From NCBI RefSeq assembly GCF_002900365.1, contig NZ_CP025979.1:1612001-1676000 (forward strand): 64,000 bases of DNA, given 5' to 3'. This document shows, in pieces, positions 8,937-18,301 of this stretch (position 1 is the first letter of the stretch; every line of letters starts with the position of its first letter). The notes beneath the pieces are model-generated. The model did not search any database. It was not told the origin of the DNA and saw only the letters and a list, made by a program, of their open reading frames with translations. The position numbers and the translations under genes are program-made. Source of the DNA: Escherichia marmotae (lineage in GTDB: Bacteria > Pseudomonadota > Gammaproteobacteria > Enterobacterales > Enterobacteriaceae).

Positions 8937-9845
8937 ATGCGCAATCGTACGCTGGCTGACCTTGATCGTGTTGTTGCACTCGGCGGAGGGCATGGATTAG
9001 GACGCGTTCTTTCATCACTTTCATCTTTAGGCTCTCGTTTAACGGGCATTGTCACCACCACCGATAATGGCGGTTCAACAGGCCGTATTCGCCGCTCAGA
9101 AGGCGGCATTGCCTGGGGCGACATGCGCAACTGCCTCAACCAACTGATAACGGAACCGAGCGTCGCCTCCGCGATGTTTGAATACCGTTTTGGCGGCAAT
9201 GGCGAGCTTTCCGGGCATAATCTCGGAAACTTGATGTTAAAGGCGCTGGATCACCTTAGCGTGCGGCCTCTGGAAGCCATCAATTTAATTCGTAATCTGT
9301 TGAAAGTGGACGCGCAATTAATTCCGATGTCAGAGCATCCCGTTGATCTGATGGCCATTGACGATCAGGGGCATGAAGTTTATGGCGAGGTCAATATCGA
9401 CCAGTTAACTACGCCAATTCAGGAATTGCTCTTAACCCCGAATGTGCCCGCAACGCGTGAAGCGGTTCATGCTATCAATGACGCAGATCTGATCCTTATC
9501 GGACCTGGCAGTTTTTATACCAGCCTGATGCCAATTCTGCTGCTTAAGGAAATAGCACAGGCATTACGCCGCACGCCAGCGCCGATGGTTTATATCGGCA
9601 ATCTGGGGCGTGAATTGAGCCTGCCTGCGGCGAATCTGAAGCTGGAAAATAAGCTGGCGATTATGGAACAGTATGTCGGGAAGAAAGTGATTGATGCCGT
9701 AGTCGTTGGGCCGAAAGTGGATGTTTCTGCGGTCAGCGACAGAATAGTGATTCAGGACGTACTGGAGGCCAGCGATATCCCCTATCGCCATGACCGCCAG
9801 TTGTTACATAACGCACTGGAAAAGGCGTTACAGGCATTGGGTTAA
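8937..9845 (+). CDS. ybhK: YvcK/CofD-like protein YbhK
   Basis: The 302-residue protein belongs to the YvcK/CofD-like (2-phospho-L-lactate transferase-like) family, with the N-terminal VALGGGHGLG and TTTDNGGSTGRIR nucleotide-binding blocks and the GPGSFYTSLMPILL motif. The start at 8937-8939 (MRNRTLADLDR) has AGGA about 8 bp upstream. A further 20 in-frame codons upstream lack family similarity. In Bacillus, YvcK is involved in cell-wall and carbon-source homeostasis; the E. coli role is unclear. Divergent from moaA. Confidence 0.95.
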   Translation: MRNRTLADLDRVVALGGGHGLGRVLSSLSSLGSRLTGIVTTTDNGGSTGRIRRSEGGIAWGDMRNCLNQLITEPSVASAMFEYRFGGNGELSGHNLGNLMLKALDHLSVRPLEAINLIRNLLKVDAQLIPMSEHPVDLMAIDDQGHEVYGEVNIDQLTTPIQELLLTPNVPATREAVHAINDADLILIGPGSFYTSLMPILLLKEIAQALRRTPAPMVYIGNLGRELSLPAANLKLENKLAIMEQYVGKKVIDAVVVGPKVDVSAVSDRIVIQDVLEASDIPYRHDRQLLHNALEKALQALG

Positions 9846-9902
9846 CGGGAAGCCGGAAGAGAATTCCGGATTCATATTGCTGACAAAGTGCACGTTATCC
9901 AT

Positions 9903-9982
9903 GCCGGATACGGCCTACAAGCCGCGCAAATTCAATATATTGCAGAGATCATGTAGGCCTGATAAGCGTAGCGCATCAGGCA
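9903..9982 (+). repeat. Pair of REP elements (BIME)
   Basis: Two REP-like segments, GCCGGATACGGCCTACAAG and, 40 bp later, GTAGGCCTGATAAGCGTAG followed by CGCATCAGGC, lie in opposite orientation between the convergent ybhK and uvrB. Confidence 0.75.
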
Positions 9983-10037
9983 ATTTTGCGTTCTCATTAG
10001 CCTCAAACAAGAAGAACATTCCTGCTTCTTCATCTCG

Positions 10038-12059
10038 TCACGACGCGGCAATAAACAGCTCACGCAACTGATGCAACTGGTCACGGATTTGCGCCGCCTC
10101 TTCGAATTCGAGGTTTTGCGCATGTTTCATCATCTGCCCTTCCAGCTCATGGATTTTCTGCTGCAACGCTTTTGGCGACATATCCATCGGCACATTATCC
10201 GGCTCAACAATCGGGCGCGATTTCCCTCTGCCCTTCGCTTTGGTTTTGGCAATGTTCTGCCCCAGCGCCAGGATATCGACCACTTTTTTATTAAGACCTT
10301 GTGGCGTAATACCATGCTCTTCGTTGTACCGCTGTTGTTTCTCACGACGACGTTCCGTTTCGCCAATCGCTTTCGCCATCGACGGGGTTATCTTATCACC
10401 GTAGAGAATCGCTTTGCCGTTGATGTTACGCGCCGCACGGCCAATGGTCTGGATCAGCGAACGTTCTGAACGCAGGAACCCTTCTTTGTCAGCATCGAGG
10501 ATCGCCACCAATGAGACCTCCGGCATATCCAGACCTTCACGCAGTAAGTTGATCCCCACCAGTACGTCGAACTCGCCCAGACGCAAGTCGCGGATAATCT
10601 CCATACGCTCAACGGTATCAATGTCGGAGTGAAGATAACGCACGCGCTCACCGTGTTCTTCCAGATATTCCGTTAGATCTTCCGCCATTCGCTTGGTCAA
10701 CGTCGTCACCAGAACGCGTTCGTTAATTGCCGCACGCAGGCGAATCTCCGAAAGAAGATCATCGACCTGGGTCGCTACCGGACGCACTTCGATAATCGGA
10801 TCGAGCAAGCCAGTCGGGCGCACCACCTGATCCACCACGTCACCACCGGATTTCTCCAGTTCGTAATTACCTGGAGTCGCAGAAACATAAATCGTTTGCG
10901 GAGCCAGCGCTTCAAACTCCTCAAATTTCAGCGGACGGTTATCCAGCGCCGATGGCAATCGGAAACCATACTCCACCAGAGTCTCTTTACGCGCCCTGTC
11001 ACCGCGATACATTCCGCCAATTTGTGGAATGGTGACGTGAGATTCATCGACCACCAGCAGACCATCGGCAGGCAGGTAATCAAATAACGTCGGCGGTGGT
11101 TCGCCAGGTCCACGCCCGGAGAGAAAGCGCGAATAGTTTTCAATCCCCGAACAGTAGCCCAGCTCATTCATCATCTCCAGATCAAACTGGGTTCGTTGAG
11201 TCAGACGCTGCTCTTCCAAAAGTTTATTGTTTTCCAGCAGCACTTTGCGTCGGTCCGCCAGTTCTGTTTTGATCTCTTCCATCGCCTGCACAATGCGTTC
11301 ACGCGGCGTAACATAGTGCGTTTTCGGGTAGATGGTAAAACGTGGGACTGTTGAAACGATTTGCCCGGTTAATGGATCAAACAACGACAATCGTTCAACT
11401 TCTTCATCAAACAGCTCCACGCGTAGCGCAATGTCGTCGGACTCCGCCGGGAAAATGTCGATCACTTCACCACGCACGCGGAAGGTCCCGCGCTGGAATG
11501 CCTGGTCATTGCGGGTATATTGCAACTCCGCCAGGCGACGCAGGATCGCACGTTGGTCGATAATCATGCCGACCGTGAGGTGCAGCATCATTTTGAGATA
11601 TAAATCAGGATCACCCAGACCATAAATAGCGGAAACTGACGCAACAACAATAACATCCCGCCGCTCCAGCAACGCTTTGGTTGCTGAAAGACGCATCTGT
11701 TCAATATGTTCGTTTACCGAGGCATCTTTCTCAATAAACGTATCAGAGCTTGGTACGTAGGCTTCCGGCTGATAGTAGTCGTAGTAGGAGACGAAGTATT
11801 CCACCGCGTTTTCCGGGAAGAATTCTTTCATCTCACCATAAAGTTGCGCTGCCAGCGTTTTGTTGGGTGCCAGCACCATCGTTGGGCGTTGCAGATCAGC
11901 AATGACATTAGCAATGGTGAAGGTTTTCCCCGACCCCGTCACACCGAGCAGAGTCTGGTGCGCGAGGCCATCCTCCAGCCCCTCTTTGAGGCGGCGAATC
12001 GCCTCCGGCTGATCGCCAGAAGGTTTGAACGCGGAATTCAGTTTGAATGGTTTACTCAT
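10038..12059 (-). CDS. uvrB: Excinuclease ABC subunit B
   Basis: The 673-residue DNA damage recognition helicase works with UvrA and UvrC in nucleotide excision repair. It shows Walker A GVTGSGKT near residue 40, the YYDYYQPEAY beta-hairpin region, VVDESHV (DExH box), IGRAARN in motif VI and a C-terminal UVR domain (LEFEEAAQIRDQLHQL) that contacts UvrC. Full length. A LexA box lies about 75 bp upstream. Confidence 0.99.
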   Translation of the reverse strand: MSKPFKLNSAFKPSGDQPEAIRRLKEGLEDGLAHQTLLGVTGSGKTFTIANVIADLQRPTMVLAPNKTLAAQLYGEMKEFFPENAVEYFVSYYDYYQPEAYVPSSDTFIEKDASVNEHIEQMRLSATKALLERRDVIVVASVSAIYGLGDPDLYLKMMLHLTVGMIIDQRAILRRLAELQYTRNDQAFQRGTFRVRGEVIDIFPAESDDIALRVELFDEEVERLSLFDPLTGQIVSTVPRFTIYPKTHYVTPRERIVQAMEEIKTELADRRKVLLENNKLLEEQRLTQRTQFDLEMMNELGYCSGIENYSRFLSGRGPGEPPPTLFDYLPADGLLVVDESHVTIPQIGGMYRGDRARKETLVEYGFRLPSALDNRPLKFEEFEALAPQTIYVSATPGNYELEKSGGDVVDQVVRPTGLLDPIIEVRPVATQVDDLLSEIRLRAAINERVLVTTLTKRMAEDLTEYLEEHGERVRYLHSDIDTVERMEIIRDLRLGEFDVLVGINLLREGLDMPEVSLVAILDADKEGFLRSERSLIQTIGRAARNINGKAILYGDKITPSMAKAIGETERRREKQQRYNEEHGITPQGLNKKVVDILALGQNIAKTKAKGRGKSRPIVEPDNVPMDMSPKALQQKIHELEGQMMKHAQNLEFEEAAQIRDQLHQLRELFIAAS

Positions 12060-12632
12060 GAGTCGCTACCTGAAGGAGTGGGCGGGCAGGTGTGTAATTT
12101 TACTCGTCATGATTAATAATGCCAACAAATAACACTGGATAAAAAAACAGGCTCACACCACAATATCTCTGTTACGCCGTAAACTAAGGTGTCAACCGTA
12201 GGCAAAATTGACGCAGTGACGAGATAAAACGCCAGTGTTGCAGGGTTATCCCCAGAGCAATGGCTTTTTTAACATTTGTCAAGATGGCTGATGACGGATT
12301 TATTGCAGGAGATGACACTTTCCTGACAGCCATTGCATTTATCTAACCAATTAAAAAATAACATATATTTCCTTAAGCCGTCTTTAGCGCCAATTTGCGT
12401 GCAGGCCGCGTATTCTCTCGCTTACATTACGTTTTCTAACTCTAATGCACATGGTTATCCACAGGAATAGTGGATAACTGCCTGCAGCCCCTATGTCCAG
12501 CCGCCTGGGCAATTCCCATACTAATCGTATAATGCAGGGGTAAAAATTTTTTCGCGATTTTTTTAGCCTTTGATTGGTTAAATTACGGACGACTGAAAAC
12601 GCCAGCTCGCTCGCAATTCAACCAATTTTTTG
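12060..12632. promoter_or_regulatory. Intergenic region uvrB-bioD
   Basis: This 573-bp gap holds the uvrB promoter with its LexA box (12135-12150) and, at the bioD end, an inverted repeat ATTGGTTAAATT (12573-12584) / AATTCAACCAAT (12615-12626) followed by TTTTTT on the plus strand, possibly a terminator or stabilising hairpin at the end of bioBFCD. No open frame of gene-like quality is seen in the remaining 350 bp. Confidence 0.55.
12135..12150 (-). promoter_or_regulatory. LexA (SOS) box of uvrB
   Basis: On the minus strand CTGT-TTTTTTAT-CCAG matches the LexA consensus CTGT-N8-ACAG with one mismatch. E. coli uvrB is a classical SOS gene, and the position 75 bp before the uvrB ATG is appropriate. 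Confidence 0.88.
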
Positions 12633-13313
12633 CTACTTCAGTGAAGTGAGAGTGATATATCTTCCGGTTAACGCACTTTCTGGATTTTCCTCAAGCCAGG
12701 GGATTTCCCCCAGCAGCGGTGCAGGAATCATTCGTGTGAGAGTGGCCATATATTCGCCATGCCGTTTGCCTGGCGGCGTGACATCGTTTGCCACCCAGCC
12801 TGCGAGAGTGAGTCCAGCCTGCTGTACTGCCTGTGCTGTCAGCATCGCGTGATTAATGCAGCCCAGTTTTATCCCAACGACCAGAATCACCGGCAGTTGT
12901 TCGCTCTTCACCCAATCGGCAAAAGTGAAAGTAGCAGAAAGCGGCGTAAACCAGCCACCAGCACCTTCCACTAACACCCAGTCAGCCTGTTGCCCCAGCG
13001 CGCGTAATCCGGCGCTCATTACCTTCGGCTCAATCGGTCTACCCTCTTCCGCGCTGATGATATGTGGCGAAGTAGGTTCAGCGAAGGTGTAAGGATTTAC
13101 CGTAGCGTAATCCAGGTGCAAGCTGCTGTTGCGCTGTAACGCCAGCGCGTCGCTGTTACGTAAACCTTCTGCAGTCATTTCGCTGCCGGAGGCCACCGGT
13201 TTATAACCTGCTGTCCGGTAACCTGCAGCCTTAGCGGCCTGTAAAAGCGCACAACTGGCAACGGTTTTCCCCACTTCGGTGTCCGTCCCGGTAACAAAAA
13301 AGCGTTTACTCAC
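12633..13313 (-). CDS. bioD: Dethiobiotin synthetase
   Basis: The 226-residue ATP-dependent enzyme closes the ureido ring of dethiobiotin. The P-loop is GTDTEVGKT at residues 8-16, followed by YKPVASG and VEGAGGWFTPLS. Last gene of bioBFCD; its start overlaps the end of bioC by 8 bp. The last few residues (ITLTSLK) differ from what I recall for K-12 (INLALL), a minor C-terminal divergence. Confidence 0.98.
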   Translation of the reverse strand: MSKRFFVTGTDTEVGKTVASCALLQAAKAAGYRTAGYKPVASGSEMTAEGLRNSDALALQRNSSLHLDYATVNPYTFAEPTSPHIISAEEGRPIEPKVMSAGLRALGQQADWVLVEGAGGWFTPLSATFTFADWVKSEQLPVILVVGIKLGCINHAMLTAQAVQQAGLTLAGWVANDVTPPGKRHGEYMATLTRMIPAPLLGEIPWLEENPESALTGRYITLTSLK

Positions 13314-14061
13314 GAGTAATCACTCCCAAAAAAAGATGATAAGTCAGAGGGTATCGCCCCTGTTGTTGCGGCCAGGCCAGTTGCAATCGCTGTAACTGTG
13401 AACGTGTTAATACTCGCTGGTCGCGCCCTTCGTGAAGATGCGTTGCACCAATACCTTTCAGTGAACGCATGGCGCTGAGTGCGTCATCAAACCACAGCGT
13501 AATGGGTTGAATATTGTATTGATGACGAAAACCTTTCAACGCCCGTTCAATTTCTGCTGGCGGTAAAAAGTGATTAGCGTGGGGGCGTGCGTCTACAGCC
13601 TGCCATGCCTGATGTAGCTCTGGTAATGAGCCTTGTGCCAGGGTGGTAAACGCCACAATTCCGCCAGGACACACTACCCGATAAAGCTCGCGTAATGCCG
13701 TAGATAATTCAGCGCACCATTGCACGGCAAGGTTGCTCCACGCGAGATCAAACGTCGTGTTCGCCAGCGGTAAGGATTCGATATCCCCCGTCAGGTAATG
13801 ATGTGCGGCATCCTGCTGACGTGCCTGTACAAGCATAAGCGGAGAGAGATCCAGTGCCGTCACCTGTGCGCTACGTTCACGCCAGCGGCGGCTCATCCAG
13901 CCAGGCCCGCAACCAGCGTCCAGCACCCGGGCGTACTGGCGTTGCGGGAGCATTGCCAGTAAGGCGTCGGCACTCTGGCGCTGCAACTCTGCGTGTTGCT
14001 CATACTGTGAGGCTGCCCGACCAAATGCCGCCGCAATGGCCTGCTTATTAACCGTTGCCAT
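13306..14061 (-). CDS. bioC: Malonyl-ACP O-methyltransferase BioC
   Basis: The 251-residue SAM methyltransferase masks malonyl-ACP to start pimeloyl synthesis for biotin. The SAM motif I is VLDAGCGPGWMSR, with ALDLSPLML following and FDLAWSNLAVQW as motif III. The start at 14059-14061 ([17 protein letters not shown]) overlaps bioF by 14 bp. The frame continues 13 codons upstream without similarity. Confidence 0.97.
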   Translation of the reverse strand: MATVNKQAIAAAFGRAASQYEQHAELQRQSADALLAMLPQRQYARVLDAGCGPGWMSRRWRERSAQVTALDLSPLMLVQARQQDAAHHYLTGDIESLPLANTTFDLAWSNLAVQWCAELSTALRELYRVVCPGGIVAFTTLAQGSLPELHQAWQAVDARPHANHFLPPAEIERALKGFRHQYNIQPITLWFDDALSAMRSLKGIGATHLHEGRDQRVLTRSQLQRLQLAWPQQQGRYPLTYHLFLGVITRE

Positions 14062-15202
14062 GCAGCACCTCCAGCAGACGGTCGATATCCGGTATTTCAT
14101 GCCCTGCGGTTAAAGTCAGGCGCAGCCGCGCGGTGCCAGCGGGTACGGTTGGCGGGCGAATCGCCGTCACCCAGCAACCTTTCTGACGCAGGTTTTCTGC
14201 CAGGCGTAGCGCGCGAGCGTTATCACCAACGATTAATGGCTGGATGGCACTGCATGAGTCCGCGAGAGTAAATGGCGAACCCTGTACTCCACTACGAAAA
14301 CGTGCAATCAGATCCGCCAGTTTTTCCCGCCGTGCGTCACCCTCTTCGCTACGAATCACCACTAGCGATGCACGTAATGCCTGCGCCTGAGCGGGCGGCA
14401 TACTGGTGCTGTAGATAAGATGGCGGGCAAACTGCAACAGATAATCTGCCACGCTATCGGAGCAAAGTACCGCCGCCCCACTGACGCCAAATCCTTTGCC
14501 AAAAGTCACCACCAACAATTCTGGTTTCATCTTTTGCTGCCAGCAACTGCCGCGCCCCTGCTCACCGATAACGCCCGTCCCGTGGGCATCGTCGACCATT
14601 AACCAGGCGTTGTGCTGTTGCGCTACTTGCTGGATTTCTGCCAACGGCGCGCTATCACCGTCCATGCTAAACACGCCTTCTGTCACCACCAGTTGCTGCC
14701 CCGGACAGGAGGCTGTAAGCAGACGCGTCAGATGAGTGACATCGTTATGGCTAAAACGGCGAAGCTGCGCCGGACTTAAACTGGCAGCCTCCAGCAACGA
14801 AGCATGACTAAGACGGTCGGCAACGATGCGATCCTCTTTCGCCATCATCGCGGCAATGACCGCCTGATTGGCAGCGAAACCGGAGATAAACAGTAGCGCC
14901 CGCGAATAGCCCAGCCACTCCGCCAGTTCTTCTTCCAGCGCCTGATGCACCACGCTATAACCGCTGACATGCCCGGAACCGCCGCTACCGACACCAAATT
15001 GTTCCACACCCTGCTGCCAGGCGCGGATGATGTGCGGATGATGGCTTAAACCGAGGTAATCGTTACTGGAAAAGTTCAGATACTGGCGACCATCTGCCAC
15101 CAGCCAGCGTCCGGCTCCCTGCGCCACCGGATAGCGACGACGCAGGGCATCAGCTTCGCGCCGCGCATCAAGCGCCGCGTCGATTTTCTCCTGCCAGGTC
15201 AT
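14048..15202 (-). CDS. bioF: 8-amino-7-oxononanoate synthase
   Basis: The 384-residue PLP enzyme condenses pimeloyl-ACP with L-alanine. The PLP lysine lies in [14 protein letters not shown], with [12 protein letters not shown] upstream for cofactor binding and [11 protein letters not shown] near the N-terminus. It overlaps bioB by 4 bp and bioC by 14 bp, so the operon is translationally coupled. Confidence 0.98.
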
Positions 15203-16239
15203 AGGGCTGCCGCGTTGTAGTATTCGTCAGTGTCCGGGGTCATCAGCGCCTGCTCCAGACGCTGCTGTTGTTCGTTATCGCCCGCCAGAACGGCGGTTTG
15301 TTGCGGATTCAGCCCCAGTTTGCGGAACAGTTGCAGGTCTTTATCTTCTTCCGGATTCGGCGTGGTCAGCAATTTGCAGCCGTAGAAAATCGAGTTAGCC
15401 CCAGCCATAAAGCACATCGCCTGAGTCTGTTCATTCATCTGCTCGCGTCCGGCAGAAAGACGCACATATGAGGTCGGCATCATGATCCGCGCCACTGCAA
15501 TGGTACGAATAAAATCAAAGGCATCGACATCATCGTTATCTGCCAGCGGCGTGCCTTTCACCTTCACCAGCATGTTGATCGGCACACTTTCCGGTGGCGT
15601 CGGTAGATTCGCCAGTTGTAGCAATAATCCGGCGCGATCTTTCACCGTTTCACCTAAACCAACAATGCCGCCAGAACAGACTTTGATCCCGGCTTCGCGC
15701 ACTTTTTCCAGCGTATCAAGACGCTCCTGATAAGTGCGTGTAGTGATGATGTTGCCGTAAAACTCCGGCGAGGTATCAAGGTTGTGGTTGTAGTAATCCA
15801 GCCCGGCATTCGCGAGGCGCTGCGCCTGGGATTCGCTCAACGTGCCCAGCGTCATACACGCTTCCAGGCCCATCGCTTTTACCCCCTGCACCATTTGTTC
15901 CAGGTACGGCATATCGCGCTCGTGCGGATTTTTCCACGCCGCGCCCATGCAGAAGCGCGTCGAGCCAGCCGCTTTCGCTTTGCGCGCTGATTCCAGTACC
16001 TGTTCGACTTCCATCAACCGCTCAGCTTCCAGACCGGTTTTATAGCGAGAGCTTTGCGGGCAGTATTTGCAATCTTCCGGACAAGCGCCGGTTTTAATCG
16101 ACAGCAAAGTGCTGACCTGTACCTGGCGAGGATCGAAATGCTGACGGTGAACCTGCTGCGCTTCGAACAGCAGATCCAGTAATGGTTTTTCAAATAATTC
16201 TGTGACTTGCGACAATGTCCAGCGTGGGCGGTGAGCCAT
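15199..16239 (-). CDS. bioB: Biotin synthase (radical SAM)
   Basis: The 346-residue radical SAM enzyme inserts sulfur into dethiobiotin. The [4Fe-4S] ligands are C53, C57 and C60 in CPEDCKYC, and the [2Fe-2S] region includes [14 protein letters not shown] and [10 protein letters not shown]. First gene of bioBFCD, reading away from the BirA operator at 16282-16321. Confidence 0.99.
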
Positions 16240-16281
16240 GGGGCTTCTCCAAAACGTGTTTTTTGTTGTTAATTCGGTGTA

Positions 16282-16321
16282 GACTTGTAAACCTAAAACT
16301 TTTCAATTTGGTTTACAAGTC
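16282..16321. promoter_or_regulatory. bio operator (BirA-biotin binding site) between divergent bioB and bioA
   Basis: A 40-bp interrupted palindrome has the perfect outer 12-bp arms GACTTGTAAACC and GGTTTACAAGTC. It lies 4 bp before the bioA start and 43 bp from the bioB start, overlapping the face-to-face promoters, as for the classical bioO site bound by biotinyl-AMP-BirA. Confidence 0.95.
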
Positions 16322-16325
16322 GATT

Positions 16326-17615
16326 ATGACAACGGATGATCTTGCCTTTGACCAACGCCATATCTGGCACCCGTACACATCCATGACCTCCCCACTACCG
16401 GTTTATCCAGTGGCGAGCGCAGAAGGTTGCGAACTGATTTTGTCTGACGCCAGACGCTTGGTTGACGGTATGTCTTCCTGGTGGGCGGCGATCCACGGCT
16501 ACAATCACCCACAGCTCAATGCCGCGATGAAATCGCAAATTGATGCCATGTCACACGTGATGTTTGGCGGTATTACCCATGCGCCAGCCATTGAGCTGTG
16601 CCGCAAACTGGTGGCAATGACGCCGGAATCGCTGGAGTGCGTTTTTCTCGCGGACTCCGGTTCCGTGGCGGTAGAAGTGGCGATGAAGATGGCGTTGCAG
16701 TACTGGCAGGCCAAAGGCGAAACGCGCCAGCGTTTTCTGACCTTCCGCAATGGTTATCATGGCGATACTTTTGGCGCGATGTCGGTGTGCGATCCGGACA
16801 ACTCAATGCACAGCCTGTGGAAAGGCTACCTGCCGGAAAACTTGTTTGCTCCCGCCCCGCAAAGCCGTATGGACGGCGAATGGGATGAGCGCGATATGGT
16901 GGGCTTCGCGCGGCTAATGGCGGCGCATCGTCATGAAATCGCTGCCGTAATCATTGAACCTATTGTTCAGGGCGCAGGCGGGATGCGTATGTACCATCCG
17001 GAGTGGTTAAAACGAATCCGCAAAATGTGCGATCGCGAAGGTATCTTGCTGATTGCTGACGAGATTGCCACCGGTTTTGGCCGTACCGGCAAACTTTTTG
17101 CCTGCGAACATGCGGGTATCGCACCGGATATTTTATGTCTCGGCAAAGCCTTAACGGGCGGTACAATGACGCTTTCCGCCACACTCACTACGCGCCTGGT
17201 TGCGGAAACCATCAGTAACGGCGAAGCTGGCTGCTTTATGCATGGGCCAACTTTTATGGGTAATCCGCTGGCCTGCGCAGCAGCAAATGCCAGCCTGACG
17301 ATTATCGAATCTGGCGACTGGCAGCAGCAGGTAGCGGCTATTGAAGCACAACTACGCGAGCAACTCACACCCGCCCGTGACGCCGAAATGGTTGCCGATG
17401 TCCGCGTGCTGGGGGCAATTGGTGTGGTCGAAACCACACGCCCGGTAAATATGGCGGCTCTGCAAAAATTCTTCGTCGAACAGGGGGTATGGATCCGGCC
17501 ATTTGGCAAACTTATCTACCTGATGCCACCCTATATTATTCGCCCGGAACAGTTACAGCGCCTGACGGCAGCCGTTAACCGAGCGGTGCAGGATGAAACA
17601 TTTTTTTGCCAATAA
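16326..17615 (+). CDS. bioA: Adenosylmethionine-8-amino-7-oxononanoate aminotransferase
   Basis: The 429-residue class III aminotransferase uses SAM as amino donor to make 7,8-diaminononanoate. The PLP lysine is in LCLGKALTGGTMTLSA, with LLIADEIATGFGRTGKLFA just before. The start at 16326 (MTTDDLAFDQRHIWHPYTS) lies next to the BirA operator; the frame continues 37 codons upstream across the operator, which is not a plausible coding segment. Divergent from bioB. Confidence 0.98.
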   Translation: MTTDDLAFDQRHIWHPYTSMTSPLPVYPVASAEGCELILSDARRLVDGMSSWWAAIHGYNHPQLNAAMKSQIDAMSHVMFGGITHAPAIELCRKLVAMTPESLECVFLADSGSVAVEVAMKMALQYWQAKGETRQRFLTFRNGYHGDTFGAMSVCDPDNSMHSLWKGYLPENLFAPAPQSRMDGEWDERDMVGFARLMAAHRHEIAAVIIEPIVQGAGGMRMYHPEWLKRIRKMCDREGILLIADEIATGFGRTGKLFACEHAGIAPDILCLGKALTGGTMTLSATLTTRLVAETISNGEAGCFMHGPTFMGNPLACAAANASLTIIESGDWQQQVAAIEAQLREQLTPARDAEMVADVRVLGAIGVVETTRPVNMAALQKFFVEQGVWIRPFGKLIYLMPPYIIRPEQLQRLTAAVNRAVQDETFFCQ

Positions 17616-17673
17616 CGAGAAGTCAGCGTGAGTGTTTCTGGCTACACTTTCTGCAAACAAGAAAGGAGGGTTC

Positions 17674-18150
17674 ATGAAACTCATCAGTAATGATCTGCGC
17701 GATGGCGATAAGTTGCCGCATCGTCATGTCTTTAATGGCATGGGCTACGATGGCGATAATATTTCGCCGCACCTGGCGTGGGACGACGTTCCTGCGGGAA
17801 CCAAAAGTTTTGTTGTCACCTGTTACGATCCGGATGCGCCAACGGGTTCTGGCTGGTGGCACTGGGTAGTTGTTAACTTGCCTGCCGATACCCGCGTATT
17901 GCCGCAAGGGTTTGGCTCTGATCTGGTGGCTATACCAGACGGTGTTTTGCAGACGCGTACCGATTTTGGTAAAACCGGATACGATGGCGCTGCGCCACCG
18001 AAAGGCGAAACCCATCGCTACATTTTTACCGTTCACGCACTGGATGTAGAACGTATTGATGTCGATGAAGGTGCCAGCGGCGCGATGGTCGGCTTTAACG
18101 TCCATTTCCACTCTCTGGCAAGTGCCTCGATTACCGCGATGTTCAGTTAA
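17674..18150 (+). CDS. ybhB: PEBP/RKIP-like protein YbhB
   Basis: The 158-residue protein belongs to the phosphatidylethanolamine-binding protein family, with the ligand-site motifs DPDAPTGSGWWHWVVVNLP and GDNISPHLAWDDVP. The start at 17674 is fixed by a strong AGGAGGG Shine-Dalgarno 4 bp upstream. No signal peptide, so cytoplasmic. Physiological ligand unknown. Confidence 0.97.
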   Translation: MKLISNDLRDGDKLPHRHVFNGMGYDGDNISPHLAWDDVPAGTKSFVVTCYDPDAPTGSGWWHWVVVNLPADTRVLPQGFGSDLVAIPDGVLQTRTDFGKTGYDGAAPPKGETHRYIFTVHALDVERIDVDEGASGAMVGFNVHFHSLASASITAMFS

Positions 18151-18156
18151 ATACTC

Positions 18157-18183
18157 TGCCAGATGGCGCGATACCATCTGGCA
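18157..18183 (+). terminator. Hairpin after ybhB
   Basis: TGCCAGATGG and CCATCTGGCA form a perfect 10-bp stem 6 bp after the ybhB stop. The following bases are not a clean T-run, so it may stabilise mRNA rather than terminate by itself. Confidence 0.6.
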
Positions 18184-18240
18184 TCACTTAAAGGTATTAA
18201 AAACAACTTTTTGTCTTTTTACCTTCCCGTTTCGCTAAAG

Positions 18241-18255
18241 TTAGTATAAAAAAGC
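18241..18255 (-). other. attB: Phage lambda attB core, unoccupied
   Basis: The minus strand reads GCTTTTTTATACTAA, the exact 15-bp lambda attachment core. The flanking bases give CTGCTTTTTTATACTAACTT, agreeing with the recalled bacterial BOB' site, whose next base (G in the standard site) is T here. It sits between ybhB and ybhC, inside the gal-bio interval, as in K-12. No prophage is present. Confidence 0.95.
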
Positions 18256-18301
18256 AGGCTTCAACGGATTCATTTTTCCATTTCAAAGCCCGGAGCAACC
18301 T

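Noticed and set aside
16215..16325. 37-codon N-terminal extension of bioA
   Set aside because: It would be encoded across the BirA operator and promoter and inside the start of bioB; the family start is at 16326.
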